Below are positions 19,491 to 27,492 of a stretch of DNA of 64,000 nt, in pieces. How positions within the stretch are numbered: the first letter of the stretch is position 1; every line of letters begins with the position of its first letter. Origin of the DNA: Aliishimia ponticola (GTDB lineage: Bacteria > Pseudomonadota > Alphaproteobacteria > Rhodobacterales > Rhodobacteraceae); NCBI RefSeq assembly GCF_004803475.1, contig NZ_SRKY01000003.1:434001-498000 (forward strand), written 5' to 3'. Made by a program: the position numbers and the translations under genes. The notes beneath the pieces were generated by a model. It saw only the letters and a program-made list of their open reading frames with translations. It was not told where the DNA came from and searched no databases.

Positions 19491-19638
19491 GCCCATCTGC
19501 GTCTGTGGATATCCCGCACCGCAACCCAGAGTTATGCTAAATTGCAACAACCCTGCGCGGTGGCCCAAACAGACTTTTCCACATGACCCTCGTTTGGTAA
19601 GCTTCTGTTAATAATAATACGAAGGCAGACATACAGGC
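19491..19638 (+). promoter_or_regulatory. intergenic region with AT-rich promoter candidate before the Hint gene
   Basis: This 148-base gap becomes strikingly AT-rich just before the Hint-domain gene. TTAATAATAATAC at 19608-19620 could hold a -10 element, with TTGGTA about 12-15 bases upstream as a poor -35. An independent promoter for the Hint gene is likely, but the elements are weak matches. Confidence 0.35.
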
Positions 19639-20712
19639 ATGGTGACGGGCTATTCAGGCACGTTCGTCATTTCCTGGTCGCAGACAGAGGTAGACGGGCT
19701 CGACAACGCTCCGCAGACGGCACTGACCGTCGGGGCGGCTTGGTCCTGGCGTGGGGACGCGCTGCGGGTGGACGGACCGAATGATCTTCTGCGACTTGAG
19801 AATGCGAATGGTGGCGAGCAACTTCGCAAAAGCGCCGCAAAGATGGTGCAACGCCTCGTGGGGCGGGCGCTTGAGACAGAGCAGGCGAAGCCGCGCGAGC
19901 GCAGCGCCGATCTTGGCTCGGGCCTTTCGGACAACATCTTCACAGTGACCGATGGCGCGCGCAGCTATACCGTAACGCTGATTGACACGGGCAAGGCCAC
20001 CAATCCCTTGCTGATGTTCGCGGGGCAGATGCCGCCGCGGGATACCGACCTGTGGGTGGTGGAGCATACACCTGCCGCCGCCCCTGCCCGCAGCGCCGCG
20101 CCTTCCGACGCGGGCGGTGTCATCTGCTTTACCCACGGCACACGTATCCTGACGCCGGACGGACCCAAGCTGATCGAAGAGCTGCAAGCCGGCGACTATG
20201 TGCAGACCAAGGACAACGGCCCGCAGGAAATCCAGTGGGTCGGCGCACGGCGTATGTCGGGTGCCCGGCTTTACGCGATGCCCACATTGCGTCCGGTGCG
20301 CATCCGCGCAGGCGCGCTTGGCATCGACCGGCCGGAAGAAGAGCTTCTTGTCTCTCCCGAACATCGGATGCTGATATCGGGCCGCGTGGCGCAGGACCTC
20401 TTCAACACGCCCGAAGTGCTTGTTGCCGCGCGCGATCTTGTGAACGGTGATACGATAGCCGTGGACCTGACGGTACGGCATGTGACCTATGTCCACCTGC
20501 TGCTAGAGCGCCACCAGGTGCTTTGGGCCAATGGCGTCGCGACAGAAAGCTTCCATCCCGCCAATGCAGCCTTTTCGACATTGGCGGATGATGACCGTAA
20601 ACGGCTCACCAGCCTCTATCCCGACTTGTCCCTGGACCCGCACAGCTATGGCAGCTTCGCGCGGCGCAACCTGACCGCCTCTGAAGCGGCCCTTCTGACA
20701 CACGCGGCCTGA
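19639..20712 (+). CDS. Hint-domain (Hint_2) protein
   Basis: The 357-residue protein has a unique N-terminal region of about 160 residues and then a Hedgehog/intein (Hint_2) domain. The domain starts at C163 in VICFTHGTRILTPDGP and contains LIEELQAGDYVQTKDNG and EELLVSPEHRMLISG. Hint_2 domains are abundant in Rhodobacterales and are presumed to cleave or ligate the preceding segment autocatalytically. Their role is unknown. No signal peptide is evident. The gene stands alone and converges on the WD40 gene. Confidence 0.9.
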   Translation: MVTGYSGTFVISWSQTEVDGLDNAPQTALTVGAAWSWRGDALRVDGPNDLLRLENANGGEQLRKSAAKMVQRLVGRALETEQAKPRERSADLGSGLSDNIFTVTDGARSYTVTLIDTGKATNPLLMFAGQMPPRDTDLWVVEHTPAAAPARSAAPSDAGGVICFTHGTRILTPDGPKLIEELQAGDYVQTKDNGPQEIQWVGARRMSGARLYAMPTLRPVRIRAGALGIDRPEEELLVSPEHRMLISGRVAQDLFNTPEVLVAARDLVNGDTIAVDLTVRHVTYVHLLLERHQVLWANGVATESFHPANAAFSTLADDDRKRLTSLYPDLSLDPHSYGSFARRNLTASEAALLTHAA

Positions 20713-20718
20713 TGCGCC

Positions 20719-20764
20719 CAGGTCTGCGGGGGTCAGGTCTGCGGGGGCCAGAACAGGCCCCTGC
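20719..20764. terminator. tandem 15-bp repeat and hairpin between convergent genes
   Basis: Two 15-base units (20719-20733 and 20734-20748), identical except for the last base, read CAGGTCTGCGGGGG. The second unit forms half of a 9-base stem (20741-20749 with 20756-20764, one G-T pair). The hairpin lies between the convergent Hint and WD40 genes and could serve as a terminator, but no T-run follows on the plus strand. Confidence 0.5.
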
Positions 20765-20793
20765 GCAAGCCAGGCGGCGCGGGCGCAAAGGCG

Positions 20794-21849
20794 CTATGCG
20801 GTGCCAATAGTCCCATCCGCGCCACTGTCCAACGTGATTGTACCAACGCGCCCGTCCCCTGTCCCGAAGGCGAATGTCGTCAAGGCCGCGTCCGCGACAA
20901 TCGCCGTGACCAAGGCACCGTTTCCGCTGCGGGCGATCTTGGCAGTGCCCTTGCGGGCTTCGCCGACCATCACGCTGCCATCCGTGTATCCGGCCACCAT
21001 GCGATCCGGGCGCCCCGTTTCGGCGACCGCGCTGATGGTCTGGGAAAAGGCATATCCGATCTCAACCGGCGGAATGGCACCGGGGTCTCCCGCCAGCCCC
21101 CATGCTACAAGGACGTCCGCGCCCGAGGTATAGAGATATGTGCTGTCTTGCGTCCAACCAAAGGCCTTCACCTTGCGCTGGTAACCGCCCAAACGGAAGT
21201 CCCGGCCAGAAACCAGATCCCACACATGCAATTCGCGGTCCTGGGTTGCGGCAACGACGTATTGGTCATTGGGTGATACGCTCATCCCGGTAAGCGATCC
21301 GGCCCATTTCAGGTCTTCCGGCTTGCGCAGTTCCTCGACCGACCAAATCGAAACGCCATTGTACCGGCTGGCAGCCAAGCGCTTGCCATCGCTTAGAAAA
21401 CGGACACCCGTCACGGTGGAGGGATGATCCACGAACCGGGCGATGATTTGATCCTCTTCCAACACGATCAGGCGCGGCCCCACGGCAATCACGAGGCGCT
21501 TTTGATCGGGCGACACGGCCAGCGCCGTAATCCACTCGCCAGACTGAAAGATCGGCTTCGCCGCCCCCCCTATCGTCGACGCATAAACCACGCCATCCTG
21601 CCCCGCCGAATAGACGACACCCCGCGTTGTCGACACGGCAGAGGTCACCGCCCCTTCATGACGGGCGAGCACGCTCATTCCGCCATTGTCCAGCGCGACG
21701 ACCTCGCCGTTGCCCAGACCGGCAATGATCGTATCGCCCTGCCGTGCCAGACAGGTCACATTGGCATCAAGCTGCCTTTCGCTGGCTTCGATACCCGGAG
21801 CGATGGTTTTGATCCCGCGATCCAGATTTGGTTCCAACTGGATGTTCAT
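20794..21849 (-). CDS. WD40 repeat protein paired with CobW-type GTPase
   Basis: The 351-residue protein reads as a seven-bladed beta-propeller with degenerate WD40 repeats, for example AVVSPD-like turns and ELHVWDLVSGRDFRLGG. No catalytic site or signal peptide is visible. The start overlaps the CobW-type gene stop by four bases. The tight coupling suggests that it works with that GTPase, perhaps as a scaffold or metal-client adaptor. That role is inference. Confidence 0.85.
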   Translation of the reverse strand: MNIQLEPNLDRGIKTIAPGIEASERQLDANVTCLARQGDTIIAGLGNGEVVALDNGGMSVLARHEGAVTSAVSTTRGVVYSAGQDGVVYASTIGGAAKPIFQSGEWITALAVSPDQKRLVIAVGPRLIVLEEDQIIARFVDHPSTVTGVRFLSDGKRLAASRYNGVSIWSVEELRKPEDLKWAGSLTGMSVSPNDQYVVAATQDRELHVWDLVSGRDFRLGGYQRKVKAFGWTQDSTYLYTSGADVLVAWGLAGDPGAIPPVEIGYAFSQTISAVAETGRPDRMVAGYTDGSVMVGEARKGTAKIARSGNGALVTAIVADAALTTFAFGTGDGRVGTITLDSGADGTIGTA

Positions 21850-22832
21850 GCCGCAACCTTCGCATAGCAGGTTTCGAACCCGCGCTTGATCTTTGCCTGA
21901 TCAAGTCCGCGCCCGATGAAGACCAGTCGGCTTGTCCGGTCCTCGGCCGTTTTCCACGCCGCGCCCCATTGGCTGTCCATCACCATGTGGACGCCTTGGA
22001 AAATATAGCGCTTGTCGGCACCATCGAAGCTGAGAATACCCTTGGATCGGAAAATCCTGGTTCCCTCTTCCTTCACCAGACTGCGCATCCAAAGCGAAAA
22101 GCTTTTCGCATCAAGCGCATGTTCGGCGGTCAGAGAGAAGCTTGTCACCGTATCATCATGTTCGTGATCTTCCGGGTCTTCTTCCAGAATGCCCGGCTCT
22201 ATCTCGAGAATGCGGCTCAGGTCGAACGCGCCGCGATCAAGCACCTCGCTGATGGCCACATTGGATTGCTGCGTTTCGATCAGACGCACCTGCCCGTTCA
22301 GCTCCAGCACCTTCTGGCGCACGGCGGCGAGTTCCTCGGGCGAGACAAGGTCGGTCTTGTTGAGCAGGACCAGATCGGCAAAGGCAACCTGCTCTTCGGC
22401 CTCGTGGCTTTCCTCGACCTTGCCGAGAAAATGCTTGCTGTCCACCAGCGTCACGACCTGATCCAGCGCGACGCGACCGCGCAGGTCATCATCGACGAAA
22501 AACGTCTGAATGACCGGTCCCGGGTCCGCCAGACCGGTGGTTTCGATTATGATGCCGTCGAAAGCCTCGGCACGATCCAACAGGCCGGAAATGATGCGGA
22601 TCAAATCCCCGCGCACGGTACAGCAGATACAGCCATTGTTCATCTCAAAGACCTCTTCATCGGCACCGATGACAAGGTCGTTGTCGATCCCTTCCTCGCC
22701 GAACTCGTTGACGACGACGGCGTATTTCTTGCCATGCTCTTCGGTCAGAATGCGGTTGAGAAGCGTGGTCTTCCCGGCACCGAGGTAGCCGGTCAAAAGC
22801 GTAACGGGGGTCGCGGTGGTTTGATCTGTCAT
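21846..22832 (-). CDS. CobW/COG0523 family GTPase (metallochaperone)
   Basis: The 328-residue GTPase has a P-loop GYLGAGKTT (residues 15-23), the metal-binding GCICC motif (C68, C70, C71) and the guanine-specificity motif NKTD. The CobW C-terminal domain completes it. COG0523 proteins deliver zinc, cobalt or other metals to client enzymes. The start at 22832 is fixed by GGAGGG four bases upstream. It sits between hupE and a WD40 gene in the cyanase region, so its client may lie in that cluster, but the metal cannot be read from sequence. Confidence 0.93.
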   Translation of the reverse strand: MTDQTTATPVTLLTGYLGAGKTTLLNRILTEEHGKKYAVVVNEFGEEGIDNDLVIGADEEVFEMNNGCICCTVRGDLIRIISGLLDRAEAFDGIIIETTGLADPGPVIQTFFVDDDLRGRVALDQVVTLVDSKHFLGKVEESHEAEEQVAFADLVLLNKTDLVSPEELAAVRQKVLELNGQVRLIETQQSNVAISEVLDRGAFDLSRILEIEPGILEEDPEDHEHDDTVTSFSLTAEHALDAKSFSLWMRSLVKEEGTRIFRSKGILSFDGADKRYIFQGVHMVMDSQWGAAWKTAEDRTSRLVFIGRGLDQAKIKRGFETCYAKVAA

Positions 22833-22862
22833 AAATCCCTCCAGGGCAGCGATGGAAGCCAT

Positions 22863-22886
22863 GGGCGCGCCATCATCAGCGCGCCC
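22863..22886. repeat. perfect inverted repeat between hupE and the CobW gene
   Basis: An 8-base GC-only stem (22863-22870 with 22879-22886) encloses an 8-base loop. It lies in the 90-base gap on the transcribed minus strand, with no U-run after it in that direction. It could be an attenuator or an RNA-processing hairpin. Next to it, at 22898-22925, two imperfect copies of a GACGGGCT-containing 14-mer run into the end of hupE. Confidence 0.45.
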
Positions 22887-22922
22887 GGTTTTGATCCGAC
22901 GGGCTTGGTCAGACGGGCTGGG

Positions 22923-23579
22923 TCAGACGAGGCCAAGGGCGGCAAAGGCAGCGCCTTCGGCATTCTCAAGCGTCAGGAACAGGCCAATGCCGCCGATCAC
23001 AGCGCCGGCAAGGCGGGCTTCGATGGCGGTGGCTTCGGTCGCTTTGACAACCTTTGTCATGACGATCCCGGCAAGGACCGCGATCAGATACTGCGTCAGG
23101 CCAAGGCCAAGCAGATACCCGAAGGCAACGCCAAGTCCGTAACCGGCTTCCTGGCCCACAATGCTTTCTCCGAAAGCGGTGCCGTGGAACAGACCAAAGG
23201 CACCAAAGGCCAGCAACACGGTTTGCAGGGACATCTGGCGACCCGACAGAACCACATAGCCCATGACCAGAAGCGACGCGCCGATGACGACTTCGGCAAA
23301 TGGCAGCGTAACGCCGGCCATCATCAACAGACAGCCCAGCAGCATACCGGCAACATAGCCAAGCGGCGCCTTGAGCGACTGGCCGGTGAAGGCCGCGGCG
23401 ATGCCGACCAGGACGACAAACGCAAGGTGATCGAAGCCCAAAATCGGGTGCCCAACACCCGAGAGCATGCCATGCGCCATCGTCTCCATCGGGGCACCGG
23501 CGAGCGGGTGGTGGGCCATGGCTGGCGCAGCGAGGGTTGCAAGACCAGCAACGGCGGCAGATTTAGCGAGCAGTTTCAT
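22923..23579 (-). CDS. HupE/UreJ family metal permease
   Basis: The 218-residue protein has a signal peptide (APAMA then HHPL) and six or so membrane helices. The family motif HPILGFDHLAFVVLVG is visible, with a second conserved region GTAFGE. HupE/UreJ proteins move nickel or cobalt. A mature N-terminus beginning with histidines fits metal capture. The gene lies between cynS and a COG0523 metallochaperone, suggesting a metal-supply pair. No hydrogenase or urease gene is present in the window. Confidence 0.88.
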   Translation of the reverse strand: MKLLAKSAAVAGLATLAAPAMAHHPLAGAPMETMAHGMLSGVGHPILGFDHLAFVVLVGIAAAFTGQSLKAPLGYVAGMLLGCLLMMAGVTLPFAEVVIGASLLVMGYVVLSGRQMSLQTVLLAFGAFGLFHGTAFGESIVGQEAGYGLGVAFGYLLGLGLTQYLIAVLAGIVMTKVVKATEATAIEARLAGAVIGGIGLFLTLENAEGAAFAALGLV

Positions 23580-23626
23580 TTTCTGTAGTCCTCTCTGTCA
23601 GGAAGTGGGACCGCTTGGCGCGGCGC

Positions 23627-24076
23627 TTAGAATGTTTTGTAGGGAAGGAATTTGCCGGTCATCTCGATCTTTACGCGGTCACCAGCGGGGTTTTCCTCGC
23701 GCTGGATGTCCATGGTGAAGTCGATGGCCGACATGATGCCGTCGCCGAATTCTTCTTCGATCAAGGCTTTCATGGTGGTGCCGTAGACAGCGACCACTTC
23801 GTACAGGCGGTAGATCAGCGGATCGGTCGGGACCGCCGTCGCGATCGAACCGCGATAGGGAACGGTCATCAGCAGCGCGAGCTCTTCATCCGAGAAGTTC
23901 AGCCCCATCGCATTGCCCGCGGCAATCGCCTGTTCCTTGGTCAGGGAAATCTGGCCCATCAGCGCGGCCGTTACCCATTCCTTTGATTGCCCCACCGCAG
24001 TCGCGACATCCTTCCACTTGATATCGTTGAAGGTCTTATGTGCGACGATTTTTTCCGTCAGTTCTGCACGTGTCAT
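23627..24076 (-). CDS. cynS: cyanate hydratase (cyanase)
   Basis: The 149-residue enzyme converts cyanate and bicarbonate to ammonia and CO2. The catalytic triad is visible as R90, E93 and S116, with the spacing of E. coli R96/E99/S122, in YRLYEVV and GIMSAIDF. The N-terminal helix-turn-helix-like domain is also present. AAGGAG lies eight bases before the ATG. It directly follows an ABC importer of the nitrate/cyanate type, so cyanate supply is probably by that importer. No carbonic anhydrase (cynT) is nearby. Confidence 0.97.
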   Translation of the reverse strand: MTRAELTEKIVAHKTFNDIKWKDVATAVGQSKEWVTAALMGQISLTKEQAIAAGNAMGLNFSDEELALLMTVPYRGSIATAVPTDPLIYRLYEVVAVYGTTMKALIEEEFGDGIMSAIDFTMDIQREENPAGDRVKIEMTGKFLPYKTF

Positions 24077-24088
24077 AAAGGCGTCTCC

Positions 24089-24985
24089 TTAACTTGCGAC
24101 TTGATTCAGGGTGTCGCCATCAGCCGCTGGGCGGACGACTGGCGGGTTCTTGGGGTCGTAGCTGGCGCTGGCCAGTTCTTCCCGGAACGACTTTGATCGG
24201 TTCACGAGGAACTCGATCAGGTGATTTCGCATGGGGTAGTAATTCGGATGCGTGTGCATGTCCGAACGCGTGCGCTCTTTGGGAAGCGAGTTCTCGACGA
24301 TCTCGCATACGCGCGCTTCCGGTCCGTTCGTCATCAACACGATGCGGTCCGAAAGCAGGATCGCCTCATCGATGTCATGGGTGATCATGAACGAGGTCTG
24401 GCCGCGCTGTGCGATGATGCCCAGCAATTCGTCCTGAAGCGAGCCGCGCGTCAGCGCATCCAACGCCGAAAACGGTTCGTCCATCAGCAGGACTTTCGGC
24501 TCGATCGCCAGCGCACGCGCGATCCCGACGCGCTGCTTCATGCCGCCCGACAATTGCGCGGGCTTCTTGTTCTCGGACCCGGTCAGATGCACCATGTCGA
24601 TGAATTGCTGGCAGTGCGCGCGCCGCTTTTCCTTGTCCCAAGCGGGCCATCGGGACGAGACCGCGAAATCGATGTTCCCCATCACGGTCATCCACGGCAT
24701 CAGCGCGTGACCCTGAAAGATCACGGCACGGTCAAGGCTTGGCTTTTCCACCGCGAAACCGTCGGCGATGACGTGACCCGATGTGGCTTGATCCAACCCC
24801 GCTAGGATATTGAGCAGGGTCGTCTTGCCGCACCCGGAATGGCCGATAAGGCAGACGAACTCGCCTTCTTTCACATCGAACCAGACATCCCCGAAGACCT
24901 GCGTTTCCCCCTTCCCTTCTGTCGATGGAAAGCTGCGCTCCAAGCCTTCAACCTTGATGATCTTGTTCGCTTTATTCATCGTCAT
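24089..24985 (-). CDS. ABC transporter ATP-binding protein, nitrate/cyanate type (second set)
   Basis: The 298-residue ATPase has Walker A GHSGCGKTT, signature LSGGMKQRVGIARALA, and Walker B VLLMDEPFSALD followed by a switch histidine in MITHDIDEA. It groups by eye with NrtD/CynD/TauB-type ATPases. The ATG at 24985 overlaps the permease stop as TGATG; an ATG two codons later is an alternative. It belongs to the importer immediately upstream of cynS, and so most likely energises cyanate uptake. Confidence 0.9.
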   Translation of the reverse strand: MTMNKANKIIKVEGLERSFPSTEGKGETQVFGDVWFDVKEGEFVCLIGHSGCGKTTLLNILAGLDQATSGHVIADGFAVEKPSLDRAVIFQGHALMPWMTVMGNIDFAVSSRWPAWDKEKRRAHCQQFIDMVHLTGSENKKPAQLSGGMKQRVGIARALAIEPKVLLMDEPFSALDALTRGSLQDELLGIIAQRGQTSFMITHDIDEAILLSDRIVLMTNGPEARVCEIVENSLPKERTRSDMHTHPNYYPMRNHLIEFLVNRSKSFREELASASYDPKNPPVVRPAADGDTLNQVAS

Positions 24986-25830
24986 CACTCCGCATAGGCG
25001 ACAAGTTTGGCCGCTTGGCCGAGCATCAGATCGAGGATCATTCCGACCACACCGATAAAGAAAATCGCCGAGATCACGCCGGTGATCGAAAGGTTGTTCC
25101 ATTCGTTCCAGACGAAGTAGCCAATGCCGGTGCCACCAACGAGCATCTCTGCCGCGACGATCACCAGCCATGCGATGCCGATGGAAATGCGCATTCCCGT
25201 CAGGATTGTCGGGGCCGCGGCAGGCAGGATCACCCGCCACGCGGTCCGCAGCGGCGGCACTTCAAGTGTTTTGGCCACGTTCAGCCAGTCTTTGCGCACG
25301 CTGGCGACGCCGAAGATCGTGTTCAGCAGCATTGGCCAGATTGAGCAGATGAAAATCACGAAGATCGACGAAATCTCGCTGTCCTTGATCGTGTAGAGCG
25401 CCAATGGCATCCACGCGAGCGGCGAGACAGGCTTGAGCAACTGGATGTAGGGGTTCAGCGCCTGCGCGGCGAGCTTGCTCATCCCGATCAGAAAGCCCAG
25501 CGGGATCGCGATCAGGGCCGCCAGCCCAAATCCGGTCAGCACCCGAAAGATCGAATATGCCAACTGAATGCCGACACCTTTGTCATTCGGTCCCGCATCG
25601 TAGAACGGGTTGGAAATGTGGCCCCAGATTTCCGAGCCGACATCGCCGGGTGTGGGAAGGGCGCTTTCGCCCTTCGCCTGAGGTCCAAGTAAAGCCGCAA
25701 GTTCCGGGTCCATGTCTGCGGCCGGTCCGCTTTGCGCCACGACAAAGGCATTCCACGCGGCAAGAAACACCACGAGAAAGCCAATTGAGGCGACCATCGC
25801 TTTCAGCCTGTCTTTGACGTCTTGAGACAT
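24985..25830 (-). CDS. ABC transporter permease, nitrate/cyanate type (second set)
   Basis: The 281-residue permease has about six membrane helices and the inner-membrane-component (BPD_transp_1) fold. Its EAA-loop region is around VAKTLEVPPLRTAWRVILPAAAPTILTGMR. An N-terminal hydrophobic helix and a periplasmic stretch with ELAALLGPQAKGE are typical of the NrtB/CynB branch. It is 27 bases downstream of its binding protein and overlaps the ATPase. Confidence 0.92.
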   Translation of the reverse strand: MSQDVKDRLKAMVASIGFLVVFLAAWNAFVVAQSGPAADMDPELAALLGPQAKGESALPTPGDVGSEIWGHISNPFYDAGPNDKGVGIQLAYSIFRVLTGFGLAALIAIPLGFLIGMSKLAAQALNPYIQLLKPVSPLAWMPLALYTIKDSEISSIFVIFICSIWPMLLNTIFGVASVRKDWLNVAKTLEVPPLRTAWRVILPAAAPTILTGMRISIGIAWLVIVAAEMLVGGTGIGYFVWNEWNNLSITGVISAIFFIGVVGMILDLMLGQAAKLVAYAE

Positions 25831-25857
25831 GTCTGGTCTTGCTCCTTTTTCGGTCCG

Positions 25858-27348
25858 TTAGCCGCGCTTGATCGCGAAGCTGTCGACATATGCCTCGGGC
25901 ATCGTGGGGTCGAAGGTCTTGCCCATGATCTCGTAGGATTCGTATGTCGTGGTGGGCGGGGTCATCCCCATGTCTTTCATCACCGCCGCCGCATCCGTGG
26001 CGAGGTAGACCTGTTCCGCCAGACCCGCGTAGTTCACATCGCCTTCGATGTAGCCCCAGCGTTTCATCTGGGTCAGAATCCAGACCGCAAACGAATGGTA
26101 GGGGAAAGGATCGAAATCGATCCGGTCAGGTTCGTTGCGGACATTGCCAAGACCATCGGCGAAGCGCCCCGTAAGGACCTGTTCAATCACCGTGGTTGGC
26201 TGGTTCAGGTAGTTCTTGGGCGAAATGGCGGCCGAGATTTCCGACCTGTTTTCCGCCGCCGAACTGAACGCTGTCGCATCCAGGATCGAACGGAACAGCG
26301 CGAGGAAGGTGTTCGGCGTTTCGTCGATGAACTTCTGGCTGGCCGCAAAGGCGCAGCAGGGGTGGCCGGGCCAGATTTCCTTGGTCAGCTTGTAGATGAA
26401 GCCGACCCCGTCATAAACCGCCCGCTGGTTGAACGGATCAGGCGAGAGATAGCCATCAAGGTTCCCCGCGCTCAGGTTCGCCACCATCTCGGGCGGTGGC
26501 ACAACGCGGATCTGGATATCCTGATCGGGATCAAGCCCGGCTTCGGCCACGTAGTAACGCAGCAGGAAGTTGTGCATCGAATATTCGAACGGCACCCCAA
26601 AGGTGAAGCCCTTCCACTTCGTCGGATCCTGCTTATCAAGGTGCTTCGTCGCCAGAACGATTGCCTGCCCGTTGATGTTTTCAACGGCGGGCATGGTCCA
26701 CGGTGTTGCGGCGGACCCTGCCCCGGCTGTAATCGCCAAGGGCATCGGCGTCAGCATATGCGCGGCGTCATATTCCCCGGACAACGACTTGTCGCGGCTG
26801 ACGGCCCAACCGGCTGTCTTGATCACCTCAACATTCAGGCCGTATTTTTCGTAAAAGCCCATCGGCTTGGCCATGATGATCGGCGTCGCACAGGTGATCG
26901 GAACGAACCCCACATTCAGGTTGGTTTTCTCCAACGGCCCGTTCGCATCGAGGATATTCGCAATCGCCTTGTCGATCGGAATGACAGAGGCAATCGCTGC
27001 TGCCGCGGTCGTGCTTCCGACCGCACGCAGGAAGTTGCGGCGGTTCATGTCGGTGCCGAACAGCCCTTTCAACAGGGCGGATTTGGCGACATTGACCATG
27101 ACCTCTTCCTGGTTGTCCCAAGAGGGGCCTTCGCTTTGCGATGCCGGGCTTTGCAAATCGCTGAGCGTTTCCAGCGCGGGCCCTTGATCGCGCGGCGCGG
27201 TGCCTTGCGTACTTTCGGCCGCGTAAAACCTGCTGCCTTCGGCGCCAGACAAGGCGGCCTGATGTTCATACATGGTCGCGTGCAATCCGCACGGGCACCC
27301 TTTCCAGAGAATTTCCTCTGGATCATAGACGTTGCTTAAAGCTCCCAT
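25858..27348 (-). CDS. ABC transporter substrate-binding protein, CmpA/NrtA type, with CPCG extension (second set)
   Basis: The 496-residue binding protein is unusual in carrying about 100 residues before its twin-arginine signal (NRRNFLRAVG, residues 102-108). The extension contains WKGCPCGLHATMYEH with C18, C20, H23 and H29, followed by a disordered stretch. The start at 27348 is supported by GAAGGAAG upstream; a start at M101 has no ribosome binding site. The binding domain carries an HPCC motif (329-332). Nitrate, bicarbonate or cyanate are the family ligands, and cynS nearby favours cyanate. Confidence 0.88.
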   Translation of the reverse strand: MGALSNVYDPEEILWKGCPCGLHATMYEHQAALSGAEGSRFYAAESTQGTAPRDQGPALETLSDLQSPASQSEGPSWDNQEEVMVNVAKSALLKGLFGTDMNRRNFLRAVGSTTAAAAIASVIPIDKAIANILDANGPLEKTNLNVGFVPITCATPIIMAKPMGFYEKYGLNVEVIKTAGWAVSRDKSLSGEYDAAHMLTPMPLAITAGAGSAATPWTMPAVENINGQAIVLATKHLDKQDPTKWKGFTFGVPFEYSMHNFLLRYYVAEAGLDPDQDIQIRVVPPPEMVANLSAGNLDGYLSPDPFNQRAVYDGVGFIYKLTKEIWPGHPCCAFAASQKFIDETPNTFLALFRSILDATAFSSAAENRSEISAAISPKNYLNQPTTVIEQVLTGRFADGLGNVRNEPDRIDFDPFPYHSFAVWILTQMKRWGYIEGDVNYAGLAEQVYLATDAAAVMKDMGMTPPTTTYESYEIMGKTFDPTMPEAYVDSFAIKRG

Positions 27349-27492
27349 GAGCTCACTTCCTTCTTCATTCGAAGGTTCGGCCCCCATCGGCCATTTGCCC
27401 CCTTCGCCGCCATCAGCGTCGGAAGGCCATTCAGGTGGTTCCGTATCCGCGCCCCCATTAGCGCCGGAACCGATGTGTGCCGGGCTACCGCC
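27349..27492 (-). promoter_or_regulatory. candidate ANTAR-target leader before the second binding-protein gene
   Basis: The 144-base leader between the ANTAR gene and the binding-protein gene contains a perfect 7-base outer stem (27465-27471 with 27437-27443). It encloses an inner stem GCGCT/GGCGC (27460-27464 with 27449-27453) and a hexaloop AATGGG. A at position 1 and G at position 4 match the known ANTAR hexaloop rule. Two further ATGG-centred small hairpins occur downstream. No terminator T-run is obvious. Confidence 0.45.
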
